DNA from: Microbacteriaceae bacterium
GTDB lineage: Bacteria > Actinomycetota > Actinomycetes > Actinomycetales > Microbacteriaceae
Reading direction: 5' to 3'
NCBI GenBank assembly: GCA_025463565.1
Contig: JAODAT010000003.1
Location: 1-57,158, forward strand
DNA length: 57,158 nt
Shown: piece after piece, positions 51,201-57,158 of the stretch
Layout: each line of letters starts with the position of its first letter
Position numbering within the stretch: the stretch's first letter is position 1
Program-made: the position numbers and the translations under genes
Notes under the pieces: model-generated
The model's database searches: none
What the model was told of the DNA's origin: nothing
Seen by the model: the letters and a program-made list of their open reading frames with translations, nothing else

Positions 51201-53740
51201 CTGTTGCTGGCCGAGTCGAAGTTCGCACAGGTGATGCCGGCGGGCAGCCCATCCCAGATCACCACGTTGTCGATCGCGAAGTCGTTGCCGATGACCGAGG
51301 TGCCGGTGTTCGTTACCGTGATCGCGGAAGTGAGAGTGTCACCTTCCTTGACCAGCACGTTGTCGGAGTTGCCGGTGACGGCAGCGCCGTTCTTCAGCGT
51401 CGCCGTCTTGTTGAGCGACACGGTGGGCGCGGGAGCGATGCCGTAATTGGCCGCGTAACGGAGGGCGAGAACGGTGTTAGCCGTGGACTCCTGGCGGTAC
51501 TTCATCAGGTTCGCGGTGATGTCGACCGTGGTGTTCGGCGAGGTCGACGTGACGACAGCGCTCACGAACATGGTGAGCACTGCACCCTTGGCGACGAAGA
51601 GATCGCCCGAGCTGTCGCCCGGCTGGGTGGCGCCGATCGAGAAGATCGGCGAGTTCGGGTCGGTGATGTCCGGTGCCGAGACCTGTCCGGCAGGCACCGT
51701 GCTGGATGCGGCGACCGAGTAGCCCTGGTACGTCGTGCCGGTAGGAACGAAGTCCTGCACCTGCGAGTTGCGGGTGAGGGTCGAGGTCGAGTAGTCGACG
51801 ATCAACTCGAAGCAGATCTTGTCGCCCAGCTGGTACACCGGCAGGGTGCCGGTGAGCGGATAGGTGTGGTTGTCGATGTAGCCTGTCGCCGTCGAGCAGT
51901 CCACGGCCGAGCCGGATGCCGCCGGTCGCGGCAGGATCAGCTTCTGGATGGTGGGCGCAGATGAGCCGAGGGTGGCCGCCGAGTCATCGTGCACGGCCTG
52001 GTCGGTCGGCGCCGTGTCGGTGATCGACGATGAGGTGCCGTCGATGATGACCTTGTTCTGGAAGGTGTCGCCTGCGGCTGTCGGCGCGGTGGTCGACCCC
52101 TGGTAATTGGTGCGCATGAAGGCCGTGTACGTGATGGTCAGGTCGTCGTTGTGCGTGAGCACCGTGCCACTGAGGTCAGGCGTCATGGTGACGATCCAGG
52201 TGCCATCCGACTTCGCCTCGACCGACTGGATGGTCGCGTTGTCGACCGTGCCCACCGTCTGGCACTCGGCCGGGTTGTCTGCACCGGCATCGATCTGTGG
52301 CGTGATGCCGGCCGGGATCAGTGGGCAGAGCCCGTTCGGGATCGTGTCGACGATGGTCATCGCACGGTCGTCCTCGTACTCGCTCGCGCGAAGCAGGAGT
52401 GAGAAATTGACCGTGTGACCAGCATTAAAGGTGATGGTGCTCTCGGTCTTGACGATCGAGAGATCCATGATCTTGTTGGTGAAGGTGGTCGACGATGTCA
52501 CGTGCGACGACGTGCCCGACTTCACGGCACCCTGGTAATCGCCGGCCGCCGACGCCGTGTTGGTGAGGGTCGAGCCCGACGCGATCTGGCGCGTGAGAGA
52601 GCCGTTGTTGTTGTCGAGGTTGGACCCCTGCGCGCCGGTGGTCGCCGGCGTCGTACCGTGACCGGCTCCCGCCGAGCTATCCCAGCTCATGGTGTTTTCT
52701 TTCAGCGGGATTCCCGCCGCATAGGTGATGACAACCGTCTGGTTAGCGGCCAGGTTGCCGATGCTCCACGTCACCTGGGTGAACACGCCCGTGAGCGAAC
52801 CAGGGTTTTGCACGGTCGTCACCGATGCCGGTGCCAGACAGTTGACGCCGGGGTTCGGGGTGCCGCTGAGGGTGCCGGAGCCCGGGTATTCCGCAGTGCG
52901 GAAGGCGCTGTTGTCCATGCCACCACACCCGAGAAATTCCAGCTGTGCCGGAATCTCGTCGGTGATGATGACGGTGTTGGTGGCCGCCTGGTTCGTGTTG
53001 GTCGCCGTGAGGGTATAAACGGTGGTCTGGTCGTGCACACCGCGCATGAGCTCCGTTTCCGGGCTCGGCTCCGACTTGGTCAGCTTGATCGCCGCGACGG
53101 CCGTGGTCGCCGGCGTTGCGGTACCGGATGCGGTGTAGCCGCTCGAAATCAGGCCGGTGGTCGACGAGAACTTCGGGAGCATGCGCGGGTCGGCGTTCGC
53201 GTAGGCGTTCGCGGCGGTTCCGGCGAGTGTCGCGCCGACCGGAAACTTCGTCGGGTCGGCGGTGACCCTGAAGGTGAAGGAAGCGCTGTCGCCGTACGGC
53301 AGGTCCGAGGCGTTGGACCAGATGAGCACCTGGTGGGTGATCGCGGCAACGGCGGGCGGGCCCACCTGTGCCGGGACATCCGTGATGGTGACGATCGTCG
53401 GCTCACCGACGGTGTCGGGCGCGGTGCTGCCCGAGTTGTACGTCACGTATTCGGGCAGCTCGTACGAGTACGAGAGGTTATAGAGGTTGTCGCTCGCGGC
53501 GGTGCCCGGGTTGGACGCCTTCAGTGTAACTTTGGCCTGCTGGCCAGCGAGGATGCTTGCGTCCGAGGGCGCGCTCAGATTGATGATGGAGGTTGCGCTG
53601 GCCACGGTGCCGCCGAGCCCGACGACCAGGGCGGCCGCGACGAGGGCGCCGCTGACAATTCCGGCAAGCACTCGCGGTAGGCGGCGAGTGGCCGAGAATG
53701 TGAGCGCGCGATGGCGCGCGGAAATCTTCGGGTACGACAA
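45260..53740 (-). CDS. Giant wall-anchored DUF11-repeat surface protein (2826 aa)
   Basis: Secreted surface protein of 2826 residues. The signal peptide is at about 15-50 (VSGALVAAALVVGLGG then ASA). About 17 modules of 110-170 residues follow, each opening with a LSITKT-like strand and containing a (V/I)TDTLPxGL motif (DUF11 family); those in the last third are the most regular (SITKTHVGHGV, SITKTHIGQLV). The C-terminus is a sortase signal: LAFTG near 2784, a membrane helix, and the basic tail RRRRQVR. LAxTG signals fit class E sortases. The TTG start at 53740 has GGGGGA nine bases upstream. It is likely an adhesin or stalk-like filament; no sortase lies nearby. Confidence 0.9.
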   Translation of the reverse strand: MSYPKISARHRALTFSATRRLPRVLAGIVSGALVAAALVVGLGGTVASATSIINLSAPSDASILAGQQAKVTLKASNPGTAASDNLYNLSYSYELPEYVTYNSGSTAPDTVGEPTIVTITDVPAQVGPPAVAAITHQVLIWSNASDLPYGDSASFTFRVTADPTKFPVGATLAGTAANAYANADPRMLPKFSSTTGLISSGYTASGTATPATTAVAAIKLTKSEPSPETELMRGVHDQTTVYTLTATNTNQAATNTVIITDEIPAQLEFLGCGGMDNSAFRTAEYPGSGTLSGTPNPGVNCLAPASVTTVQNPGSLTGVFTQVTWSIGNLAANQTVVITYAAGIPLKENTMSWDSSAGAGHGTTPATTGAQGSNLDNNNGSLTRQIASGSTLTNTASAAGDYQGAVKSGTSSHVTSSTTFTNKIMDLSIVKTESTITFNAGHTVNFSLLLRASEYEDDRAMTIVDTIPNGLCPLIPAGITPQIDAGADNPAECQTVGTVDNATIQSVEAKSDGTWIVTMTPDLSGTVLTHNDDLTITYTAFMRTNYQGSTTAPTAAGDTFQNKVIIDGTSSSITDTAPTDQAVHDDSAATLGSSAPTIQKLILPRPAASGSAVDCSTATGYIDNHTYPLTGTLPVYQLGDKICFELIVDYSTSTLTRNSQVQDFVPTGTTYQGYSVAASSTVPAGQVSAPDITDPNSPIFSIGATQPGDSSGDLFVAKGAVLTMFVSAVVTSTSPNTTVDITANLMKYRQESTANTVLALRYAANYGIAPAPTVSLNKTATLKNGAAVTGNSDNVLVKEGDTLTSAITVTNTGTSVIGNDFAIDNVVIWDGLPAGITCANFDSASNSGACTNPDDPLHPVLADTTVSTIVWTLPATVLAAQNEQVTYTLHIAAGTSVSRSFTNTASVVDFQSINSNGGQTDYYPLGSLNPAHNTDGNTTKADDTAKFFLTDVSVTKTASPEITETNKSASQVVNGEKVDFTYSATVPAHSTVYNGKLTDTMPTGLSIPAGATITANLAGTVYTIGSMPTGWTLGTDGKLTFPTALDNTSGTDAVYSVTILGALVSPSVATGGLTNTGKFDSTTTSDPSSTPITTRSGAATVTVVAPNPTFTKTVSPTTASAGQTVTYTLVAGNAVGAPAAWDGVITDCLPAGIAFAAFLSAPSGTTTASAPGDGTPATGNCASGSTYLTWTLPATTGILSTATVTITFSATVATSAAGLHTYSNTALLTASSLNDGANNSANEKVVTKTSSAAVVTVNGATVAKTITSATPTVIGSTVNYQAVVTLPANVNFYNAAIIDTLPATSGAVQYVANSAAITCVTAETTPGDCAENTDLPGHATGYALSSFPTTGTVTKIGWLLGSIPSQTYVRTVTVTYSVVVQDFAGAARGNTETNSATLSWTDQSASAPTNAGSAFAHSATASPASFTLQAPNVIVAKTVNNAASLSAAPGSTFTYRIVASNDNNTNGAIAYDTVVTDTIPTGIVVDRSSISGTFTASPASGVVTSITWQVGTIAKNASATTLSYNATLADSTTLTTSTLNNSAVASSYKSLEGAGHTYGPSVASVAAVTPSFPKVTLGKSITSGSTTAYVGSPLTYALTMTNSSAAGTGTATSVTPTDVLPANWILVGTPTITTTTAGVTTSPSSFLTTSSAIASGVQTLVWSAITGVLPGQVITISYQAQPTSAATTSPGAGSSILHTNTFTAVTTDPTGATHYSGPTAFTTNQATASAHIDKADLSITKAAGGALVAGQTTTNAWTLTVKDSSTSDTAVGPFTVTDTPTLPTGLTINSASGTGWSCTTSGSDGSFTCSRSNANDTLAANATFPVINISVSVAADVASATSADNTATVSATTFDPTTNNNTSSKTISVTTSADLAITKTANGTFTAGGTASWTLGVQNLGSSIARYPITVVDTLPTSGIDTTTAVGTGTDWSCTTGVLTITCTYNGPGGVGSGLAIGSTPAITVTAAIPSNVTATISNSATVSSPTTDPVSSNNSSNTTTLVSSSTSLSTTKTLVTSPFVAGMPVTYELVVTNNGTPDARTVVINDPLPAGLTYSSFSSVAGAWTCSDNGTGGVSNAHCTLSGNLQGTGGTNVATVRITAATSPSLTGGVLNTATVGWANSGTAQGSSNGTTSAKADLQLTKTHPTGAVLAGNDVTYTLSVHNAGPSDSPVGVTVKDTLPAGLTYGTVSGTGWSCAAPVGQLVTCTSTAIIANGATANDIQVVAHIPSSGGPATYTNAADVTGVIDDPDSSNNHADDPTVVTDSAILSITKVVAGGATTWVAGTDITYTVSVTNSGPSDAGTVSVTDTLPSGLSMVSISSADVAWACSNTTFACTRPAMAPSTSTITVVAHIAASVAQGTLKTNTATVQWTDSRPTPNTATATADVTVQAHDDLKIVKTPATQSVNAGDDATFTLAVSNLGTSDAVGPVTITDILPIGIRYSSNSFGWTCTPVAGPSTATQEVDCALGDGTVGVSAGGSALSLVMVTTTDPMLGSVTLTNAASTTSPTTDSVPGNNSATATVTFGQSAELSITKTHVGHGVIGTNMTFTITVSNAGPSVAQNVVVTDTLHNGLTWVGFAGSDPAWACTPGTVDIVTGNTPVTCDLTGMVAAGSSAPTLLVQAEVTSVGYPTVDNHASVASSTPDPDSTNNAVIDPVTVDPQVNLSITKTHIGQLVVGQNSDYLITVSNAGPTEDPSGFTVVDTMPTGLTYVSFAGTGVTCAEVSGTVTCAFTGTLATGASRSVTLTTAVDQAAFPRVVNSATVSTVAYNLGTLALTDSDTAPVDPKVLAFTGSQVSFLLWGILILSALITGFALFLIGRRRRQVR

Positions 53741-53759
53741 GTGGACAAATCCCCCATGC

Positions 53760-53793
53760 TGTGAGCGGTCGCTAGGAGCCGACCGCCCTCACA
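53760..53793 (-). promoter_or_regulatory. Hairpin in the 5' untranslated leader of the giant surface-protein gene
   Basis: On the minus strand TGTGA-GG-GCGGTCG, an 8-base loop and CGACCGC-TCACA fold into a 12-bp stem with a 2-base bulge. It lies between the promoter and the TTG start and could affect mRNA stability or translation. Confidence 0.5.
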
Positions 53794-53800
53794 CGGTACC

Positions 53801-53829
53801 GATATACCAACGCCCTAGATAAGCTCCAA
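53801..53829 (-). promoter_or_regulatory. Promoter of the giant surface-protein gene
   Basis: Minus strand: -35 TTGGAG (53824-53829), a 17-bp spacer and -10 TATATC (53801-53806), giving a leader of about 55 bases before TTG 53740. This gene therefore has a real leader with a ribosome-binding site, unlike many neighbours. Confidence 0.6.
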
Positions 53830-53871
53830 TACGGGTGCCCCGCCGATGGGGGGAGCTCTGCAATTCGAGAA

Positions 53872-54504
53872 TTAGCCGACAGTGTGATACAGAATCCACG
53901 AGTGCATTGCAACTGCGGCGGCCGCCGACGCATTGATGCTGCGGGTGCTGCCGTACTGGGTGATCTCGACGATCGCGGATGCCGCGGCCAGCGCTTCGGG
54001 GCTCAGGCCGGGCCCCTCCTGGCCGAAGAGCAGCACGCACTTCTTCGGGAAGGCGAAGGTCTCGATCGGTACCGACCCTGGCACGTTGTCGATCGCGATC
54101 ACCGGCAGCGCGGCATCCGCTGCCCAGGTCGCGAACGACTCGACGTCGGCGTGGTACCTCACGTGCTGGTAGCGGTCGGTCACCATCGCGCCACGCTTGT
54201 TCCAGCGCTTGCGACCGATGATGTGCACTGTGTCGGCGGCGAACGCGTTGGCACTGCGCACGATCGACCCGATGTTCATGTCGTGCTGCCAGTTCTCGAT
54301 GGCGACGTGGAACGGATGCCTCCGCAGGTCGAGATCGGCGACGATCGCCTCCAGCTTCCAGTAGCGGTAGCGGTCGTTGACGTTGCGTGTGTCGCCGGCG
54401 GCAAGCAGGTCGGGATCGTAGAAGTCCTCGGTCGGAAGGTTGCCGACCCACGGACCGACGCCGTGCGTCGTCAGTTCCACGCTGGGTTCCGGCTGCTCAT
54501 TCAC
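53872..54504 (-). CDS. SpoU-family RNA 2'-O-methyltransferase (TrmH-like)
   Basis: SPOUT-fold methylase of 210 residues. Motif 1 is DMNIGSIVRSANAF with the catalytic Arg; motif 2 is VLLFGQEGPGLSPEAL with the E of the knot; motif 3 is ITQYGSTRSINASAAAAVAMH. It probably methylates the ribose of a tRNA or rRNA residue. TAGCCT lies ten bases before the ATG and AAGGTG between. A CCCC/GGGG hairpin near 53837-53852 may end its transcription. Confidence 0.92.
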   Translation of the reverse strand: MNEQPEPSVELTTHGVGPWVGNLPTEDFYDPDLLAAGDTRNVNDRYRYWKLEAIVADLDLRRHPFHVAIENWQHDMNIGSIVRSANAFAADTVHIIGRKRWNKRGAMVTDRYQHVRYHADVESFATWAADAALPVIAIDNVPGSVPIETFAFPKKCVLLFGQEGPGLSPEALAAASAIVEITQYGSTRSINASAAAAVAMHSWILYHTVG

Positions 54505-54527
54505 CTTGCGAGGCTAGCCGACTACAG

Positions 54528-55619
54528 CTAGAGCCTTACCCGCGCCGTCCAGCGTTCCTCGATCTTGCCGAAGCGCCAGATCGCGAGAGAGACCAACCAC
54601 GACAGCACGAAAAGCGCTGCAATTCCGTATCCGGCGTAGTCCAGGGGAATGTTCGCAATAGCGGCGAGAGGTCCGCGGGTCTCGCCCGTCTGGCCGACGA
54701 TCACGCCGACCAGCTCGAACGTTCCGATGACCAGCGCCACGGCGACCGAGATCGACGTCACGCTGATGTTGTAGAAGACCTTCCGCACCGGCCTGGCGTA
54801 GGCCCAGCCGTAGGCCAGGTTCATCACGATCCCGTCGATCGTGTCCATCAGGCACATGCCGGCCGCGAAGAGGATCGGAAGCACCAGGATCGCGTAGAAC
54901 GGAAGGCCGACGGTGGCGGCCCCGCCTGCCACAACGAGCAGTCCGACCTCTGTTGCCGTATCGAAGCCGAGCCCGAACAGCACCCCGATGGGGTAGATGT
55001 GCCACGGCTTGCGCACGGACTTCGTCAGGCCGCCCACGAATCGATTCATGAAGCCGCGCTTCTGAAGTTGGGTCTCCAGCTCGGCCTCGTCGAACGATCC
55101 GGCGCGCATCTTCCCGAACACTCGAACAATCCCGATCAGGACTACCAGGTTGAGCGCGCCCAGGACGTAGAGGAACACGCCCGAGACAGACGGACCGACA
55201 ATGCCGGTCACCGAGTGCAGGATCGAGTTGCCATTCTCGATCTGTCCTGCCAGCGCCTTGACGCCCATCGACAGGAGCAGGCACAGCGCGAACACGACCG
55301 TGGAGTGACCCAGCGCGAACCAGAATCCCACCGACAGTGGTCGCCGCCCATTGCCGAGGTTCTCGGCCTCCGTCATCAGCTTGCGTGTCGTGTTATCGAC
55401 GGCAGCAATATGGTCGGCGTCGAAGGCGTGGCGCAGGCCGAACGTATAGACGAGAAGTCCGACCCCGATGGTGAATACGGAGCGATCCAGCGTGAGCAAC
55501 ATCACCACTCCGACGACGTGCAGGATCACCACCACGGCTGCCATCCCGGCGAGCGATTGCCGGTCGCCGAGTCGCAGGCTGCGTCGAAACGACGAGAGGC
55601 GACTGAAGGAATTCGGCAT
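54528..55619 (-). CDS. NiCoT-family nickel/cobalt permease
   Basis: Inner-membrane permease of 363 residues with about eight helices. The signature HAFDADHI (64-71) within RHAFDADHIAAVDNTTRK, LGHS (103-106) and LGFDTATE (217-224) are complete, so it should take up Ni2+ and/or Co2+. The ATG comes three bases after the scoB stop, so it ends the scoA-scoB operon. No cobalamin riboswitch is seen. The link between a CoA-transferase and a metal permease is unusual. Confidence 0.95.
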   Translation of the reverse strand: MPNSFSRLSSFRRSLRLGDRQSLAGMAAVVVILHVVGVVMLLTLDRSVFTIGVGLLVYTFGLRHAFDADHIAAVDNTTRKLMTEAENLGNGRRPLSVGFWFALGHSTVVFALCLLLSMGVKALAGQIENGNSILHSVTGIVGPSVSGVFLYVLGALNLVVLIGIVRVFGKMRAGSFDEAELETQLQKRGFMNRFVGGLTKSVRKPWHIYPIGVLFGLGFDTATEVGLLVVAGGAATVGLPFYAILVLPILFAAGMCLMDTIDGIVMNLAYGWAYARPVRKVFYNISVTSISVAVALVIGTFELVGVIVGQTGETRGPLAAIANIPLDYAGYGIAALFVLSWLVSLAIWRFGKIEERWTARVRL

Positions 55620-55622
55620 GGT

Positions 55623-56249
55623 CTAGGCCAGCCTCGGCTCCGTCTTAGCGCGAACCTCATCCTCTGTGACGCCGGGTGCGAGCTCGACGAGTGTCAGTCC
55701 GTCAGGTCCCACGTCGAGCACGCAGAGATCGGTGATGATCCGCTTGACCACACCGCGGCCCGAGTACGGCACAGTGCATTCCTCGACGATCTTGAACGAA
55801 CCGTCCTTGGCGACATGGGTCATCAGCGCGATGACCTTCTTCGCGCCTCTGGCCAGGTCCATCGCCCCGCCCATGCCCTTGACCAGCTTGCCGGGCACCA
55901 TCCAGTTGGCGATGTCACCAGCGCGGGAGACCTGCATCGCTCCAAGGATCGCGACATCGATCTTGCCGCTGCGAATCATTGCGAACGACGTGGCGGAGTC
56001 GAAGAACGACGCGCCCTGCTGCAGCGTCACAGTTTCCTTGCTGGCGTTGACGAGATCGGCATCCTCCTCGCCCTCGAACGGGTACGCACCGAAGCCGAGG
56101 ATTCCGTTCTCGGACTGCAGGACGAGCTCGACGTCATCCTGGACATAGTTCGGGACGATTGTCGGCAACCCCACCCCCAGGTTCACGTACTGACCGTCGG
56201 TCAATTCACGGGCAGCACGCGCCGCCATCTCATCACGGGACCAGGGCAT
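55623..56249 (-). CDS. scoB: 3-oxoacid CoA-transferase subunit B
   Basis: Beta subunit of 208 residues. It transfers CoA from succinyl-CoA to acetoacetate or 3-oxoadipate. The catalytic Glu47 is in [23 protein letters not shown] and [14 protein letters not shown] are family markers. The start lies one base after the scoA stop. The choice between acetoacetate (ScoB) and 3-oxoadipate (PcaJ) cannot be made from sequence alone; no protocatechuate genes are visible beyond one fragment upstream. Confidence 0.92.
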   Translation of the reverse strand: MPWSRDEMAARAARELTDGQYVNLGVGLPTIVPNYVQDDVELVLQSENGILGFGAYPFEGEEDADLVNASKETVTLQQGASFFDSATSFAMIRSGKIDVAILGAMQVSRAGDIANWMVPGKLVKGMGGAMDLARGAKKVIALMTHVAKDGSFKIVEECTVPYSGRGVVKRIITDLCVLDVGPDGLTLVELAPGVTEDEVRAKTEPRLA

Positions 56250-56250
56250 C

Positions 56251-57027
56251 TCAGGCGATCCCTCGTCGTGTGGTTCTGCGCTCGATCCGCTTGTCCTTCG
56301 CCTGCTCCGGTGTGAGCTCTACCACCCGGTGCACGAATACGCCGGGGGTGTGGATGTGGTTGGGGTTCAATTCGCCAGGCTCCACCAGCTTCTCGACCTC
56401 CGCAATCGTGACCTGCCCGCACATGGCCGCGAGTGGATTGAAATTGCGTGCGGAGGACCGGTAGACGAGGTTGCCGTGGCGGTCGCCCTTCCAGGCACGC
56501 ACCAGTCCGAAGTCGGCCACGATTGCCTCCTCGAGAACGAACTCCTCAATCCCGCGCCGGGTCTGGAACATCTGGGTCTGCTTGGGCGCCGACTTCGTGA
56601 CCACGTTGGCGTGCTCGTCGAACCGCCACGGCAGCCCACCGTCCGCGACCATCGTGCCGACTCCCGTCGCGGTGAAGAACCCGGCGATGCCGGCTCCACC
56701 CGCACGCATCCGTTCGGCCAGCGTGCCCTGTGGAGTGAGTTCGACCTCGAGCTCGCCCGAGAGGTACTGCCGCGCGAACTCCTTGTTGTCGCCGAGGAAT
56801 GACGAAATCATCCGTCGAATCCGCTTGGCCGAAAGCAACAGTCCGAGCCCCCAGTCGTCGGCGCCGCCGTTGTTCGAGACCACTTCGAGGTCGGTCGTGC
56901 CCGCGTTCAACAGGGCGTTGATGAGCACGGAAGGGACACCGCACAACCCGAACCCGCCGACCGCGAGCGTCGCGCCATCCGGGATGTCCAGCACTGCCTC
57001 GCCCGCCGACCCGACCACCTTGTTCAT
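56251..57027 (-). CDS. scoA: 3-oxoacid CoA-transferase subunit A
   Basis: Alpha subunit of 258 residues. It has the CoA-binding [13 protein letters not shown] motif (24-36), [28 protein letters not shown] and [25 protein letters not shown] lies about eight bases before the ATG at 57027. The start overlaps the stop of an upstream gene by 3 bp (ATGA), so it is the second or later gene of an operon that continues past the right edge. Confidence 0.93.
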   Translation of the reverse strand: MNKVVGSAGEAVLDIPDGATLAVGGFGLCGVPSVLINALLNAGTTDLEVVSNNGGADDWGLGLLLSAKRIRRMISSFLGDNKEFARQYLSGELEVELTPQGTLAERMRAGGAGIAGFFTATGVGTMVADGGLPWRFDEHANVVTKSAPKQTQMFQTRRGIEEFVLEEAIVADFGLVRAWKGDRHGNLVYRSSARNFNPLAAMCGQVTIAEVEKLVEPGELNPNHIHTPGVFVHRVVELTPEQAKDKRIERRTTRRGIA

Positions 57028-57158
57028 ACCTCGTTCCTCCTGCCTTCCGAGAGAAAGGCGAGGACAGCTGGCTCGAAATCGTCGTACGACACCGATGGGC
57101 CGGCAACCGGCATCGAGGTCTCGCGCGAGCGGAGAGCCCGCGTGGAGTTGAGTTGCCC
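57024..57158 (-). CDS. C-terminal fragment of an unidentified protein upstream of scoA
   Basis: A reading frame enters from the right edge and ends with TGA overlapping the scoA ATG. The 44 visible residues include LRSRETSMPVAGPSVSYDDF and end [12 protein letters not shown]. The fragment is too short to assign. Its coupling to scoA suggests an enzyme or regulator of the same pathway. Confidence 0.65.
   Translation of the reverse strand, partial: GQLNSTRALRSRETSMPVAGPSVSYDDFEPAVLAFLSEGRRNEV

Noticed and set aside
46028-53680. Several plus-strand frames of 200-420 codons within the giant gene
   Set aside because: They are antisense shadows of the Thr/Ser-rich repeat protein, with no domain motif, no ribosome-binding site and no consistent start. 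The minus frame has a signal peptide, repeats and sortase motif.
45260-53740. CRISPR-like spaced repeats
   Set aside because: The repeating DNA reflects repeated protein modules of 110-170 codons that differ from one another; there are no identical short repeats with uniform spacers.
54505-57158. Cobalamin riboswitch controlling the nickel/cobalt permease
   Set aside because: The permease follows scoB by three bases, and no B12-box-like sequence was seen upstream of scoA within the window.

Overview
This is about 57 kb of high-GC DNA from an actinobacterium, most likely a member of the Microbacteriaceae (Micrococcales). The support is the high GC, dense genes with 1-4 bp stop/start overlaps, frequent GTG starts, a DUF3073 protein, a PurS/PurQ/PurL-type FGAM synthase, a LAxTG-type sortase signal, a mycothiol-type DinB-like protein and a sterol-carrier-like protein divergent from purD. 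The species cannot be named from the sequence alone. No rRNA, tRNA, CRISPR array, insertion sequence or phage gene was seen. No gap between genes exceeds about 190 bp.

Layout. 1-4.3 kb: the 5' part of an RND exporter, a MocR regulator divergent from a YczE-type membrane protein with a 36-aa membrane peptide, and a TipA-type MerR regulator. 4.4-9.1 kb: a DUF4097-PadR operon, then a KimA-like permease followed by two crcB fluoride-channel subunits. 9.1-30.4 kb: a purine region (purM, purF, purD, purC, purS, purQ, purL) interleaved with oxidoreductases, regulators, an EVE-MarR operon, a PLD-like protein and an MscS channel. 30.4-40.8 kb: two EamA transporters, a DUF559-type endonuclease-fold protein, an ohr-chorismate mutase-SDR-gadB operon, small enzymes and membrane proteins. 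40.9-45.2 kb: purA, then a TetR / degenerate ABC ATPase / YhgE-Pip operon. 45.3-53.7 kb: one 2826-residue wall-anchored protein made of about 17 DUF11-like modules. 53.9-57.2 kb: a SpoU rRNA/tRNA methyltransferase and a CoA-transferase (scoA-scoB) plus nickel/cobalt permease operon.

The eight pur genes supply most of the route from PRPP to AMP: PurF, PurD, PurSQL, PurM, PurC and PurA. purN, purE/K, purB and purH are not in the window.

Three patterns cut across genes. (1) At least eleven transcription-unit heads have a TAnnnT hexamer exactly six bases before the start codon, so their mRNAs are probably leaderless. (2) A family of palindromic repeats with the core GAGCxTGTCGA sits at three convergent gene junctions, where it contains stop codons. 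It also occurs inside the reading frames of purM, purC and purS. (3) Several operators can be read directly: tandem 13-15 bp palindromes for one TetR, a 28-bp palindrome for another, MerR-type 19-bp promoter spacing, and a long inverted repeat ahead of the DUF4097-PadR operon. The TipA-like gene also carries a strong internal ribosome-binding site that would give a separate ligand-binding domain. I did not find a clear-cut new defence or mobile system.
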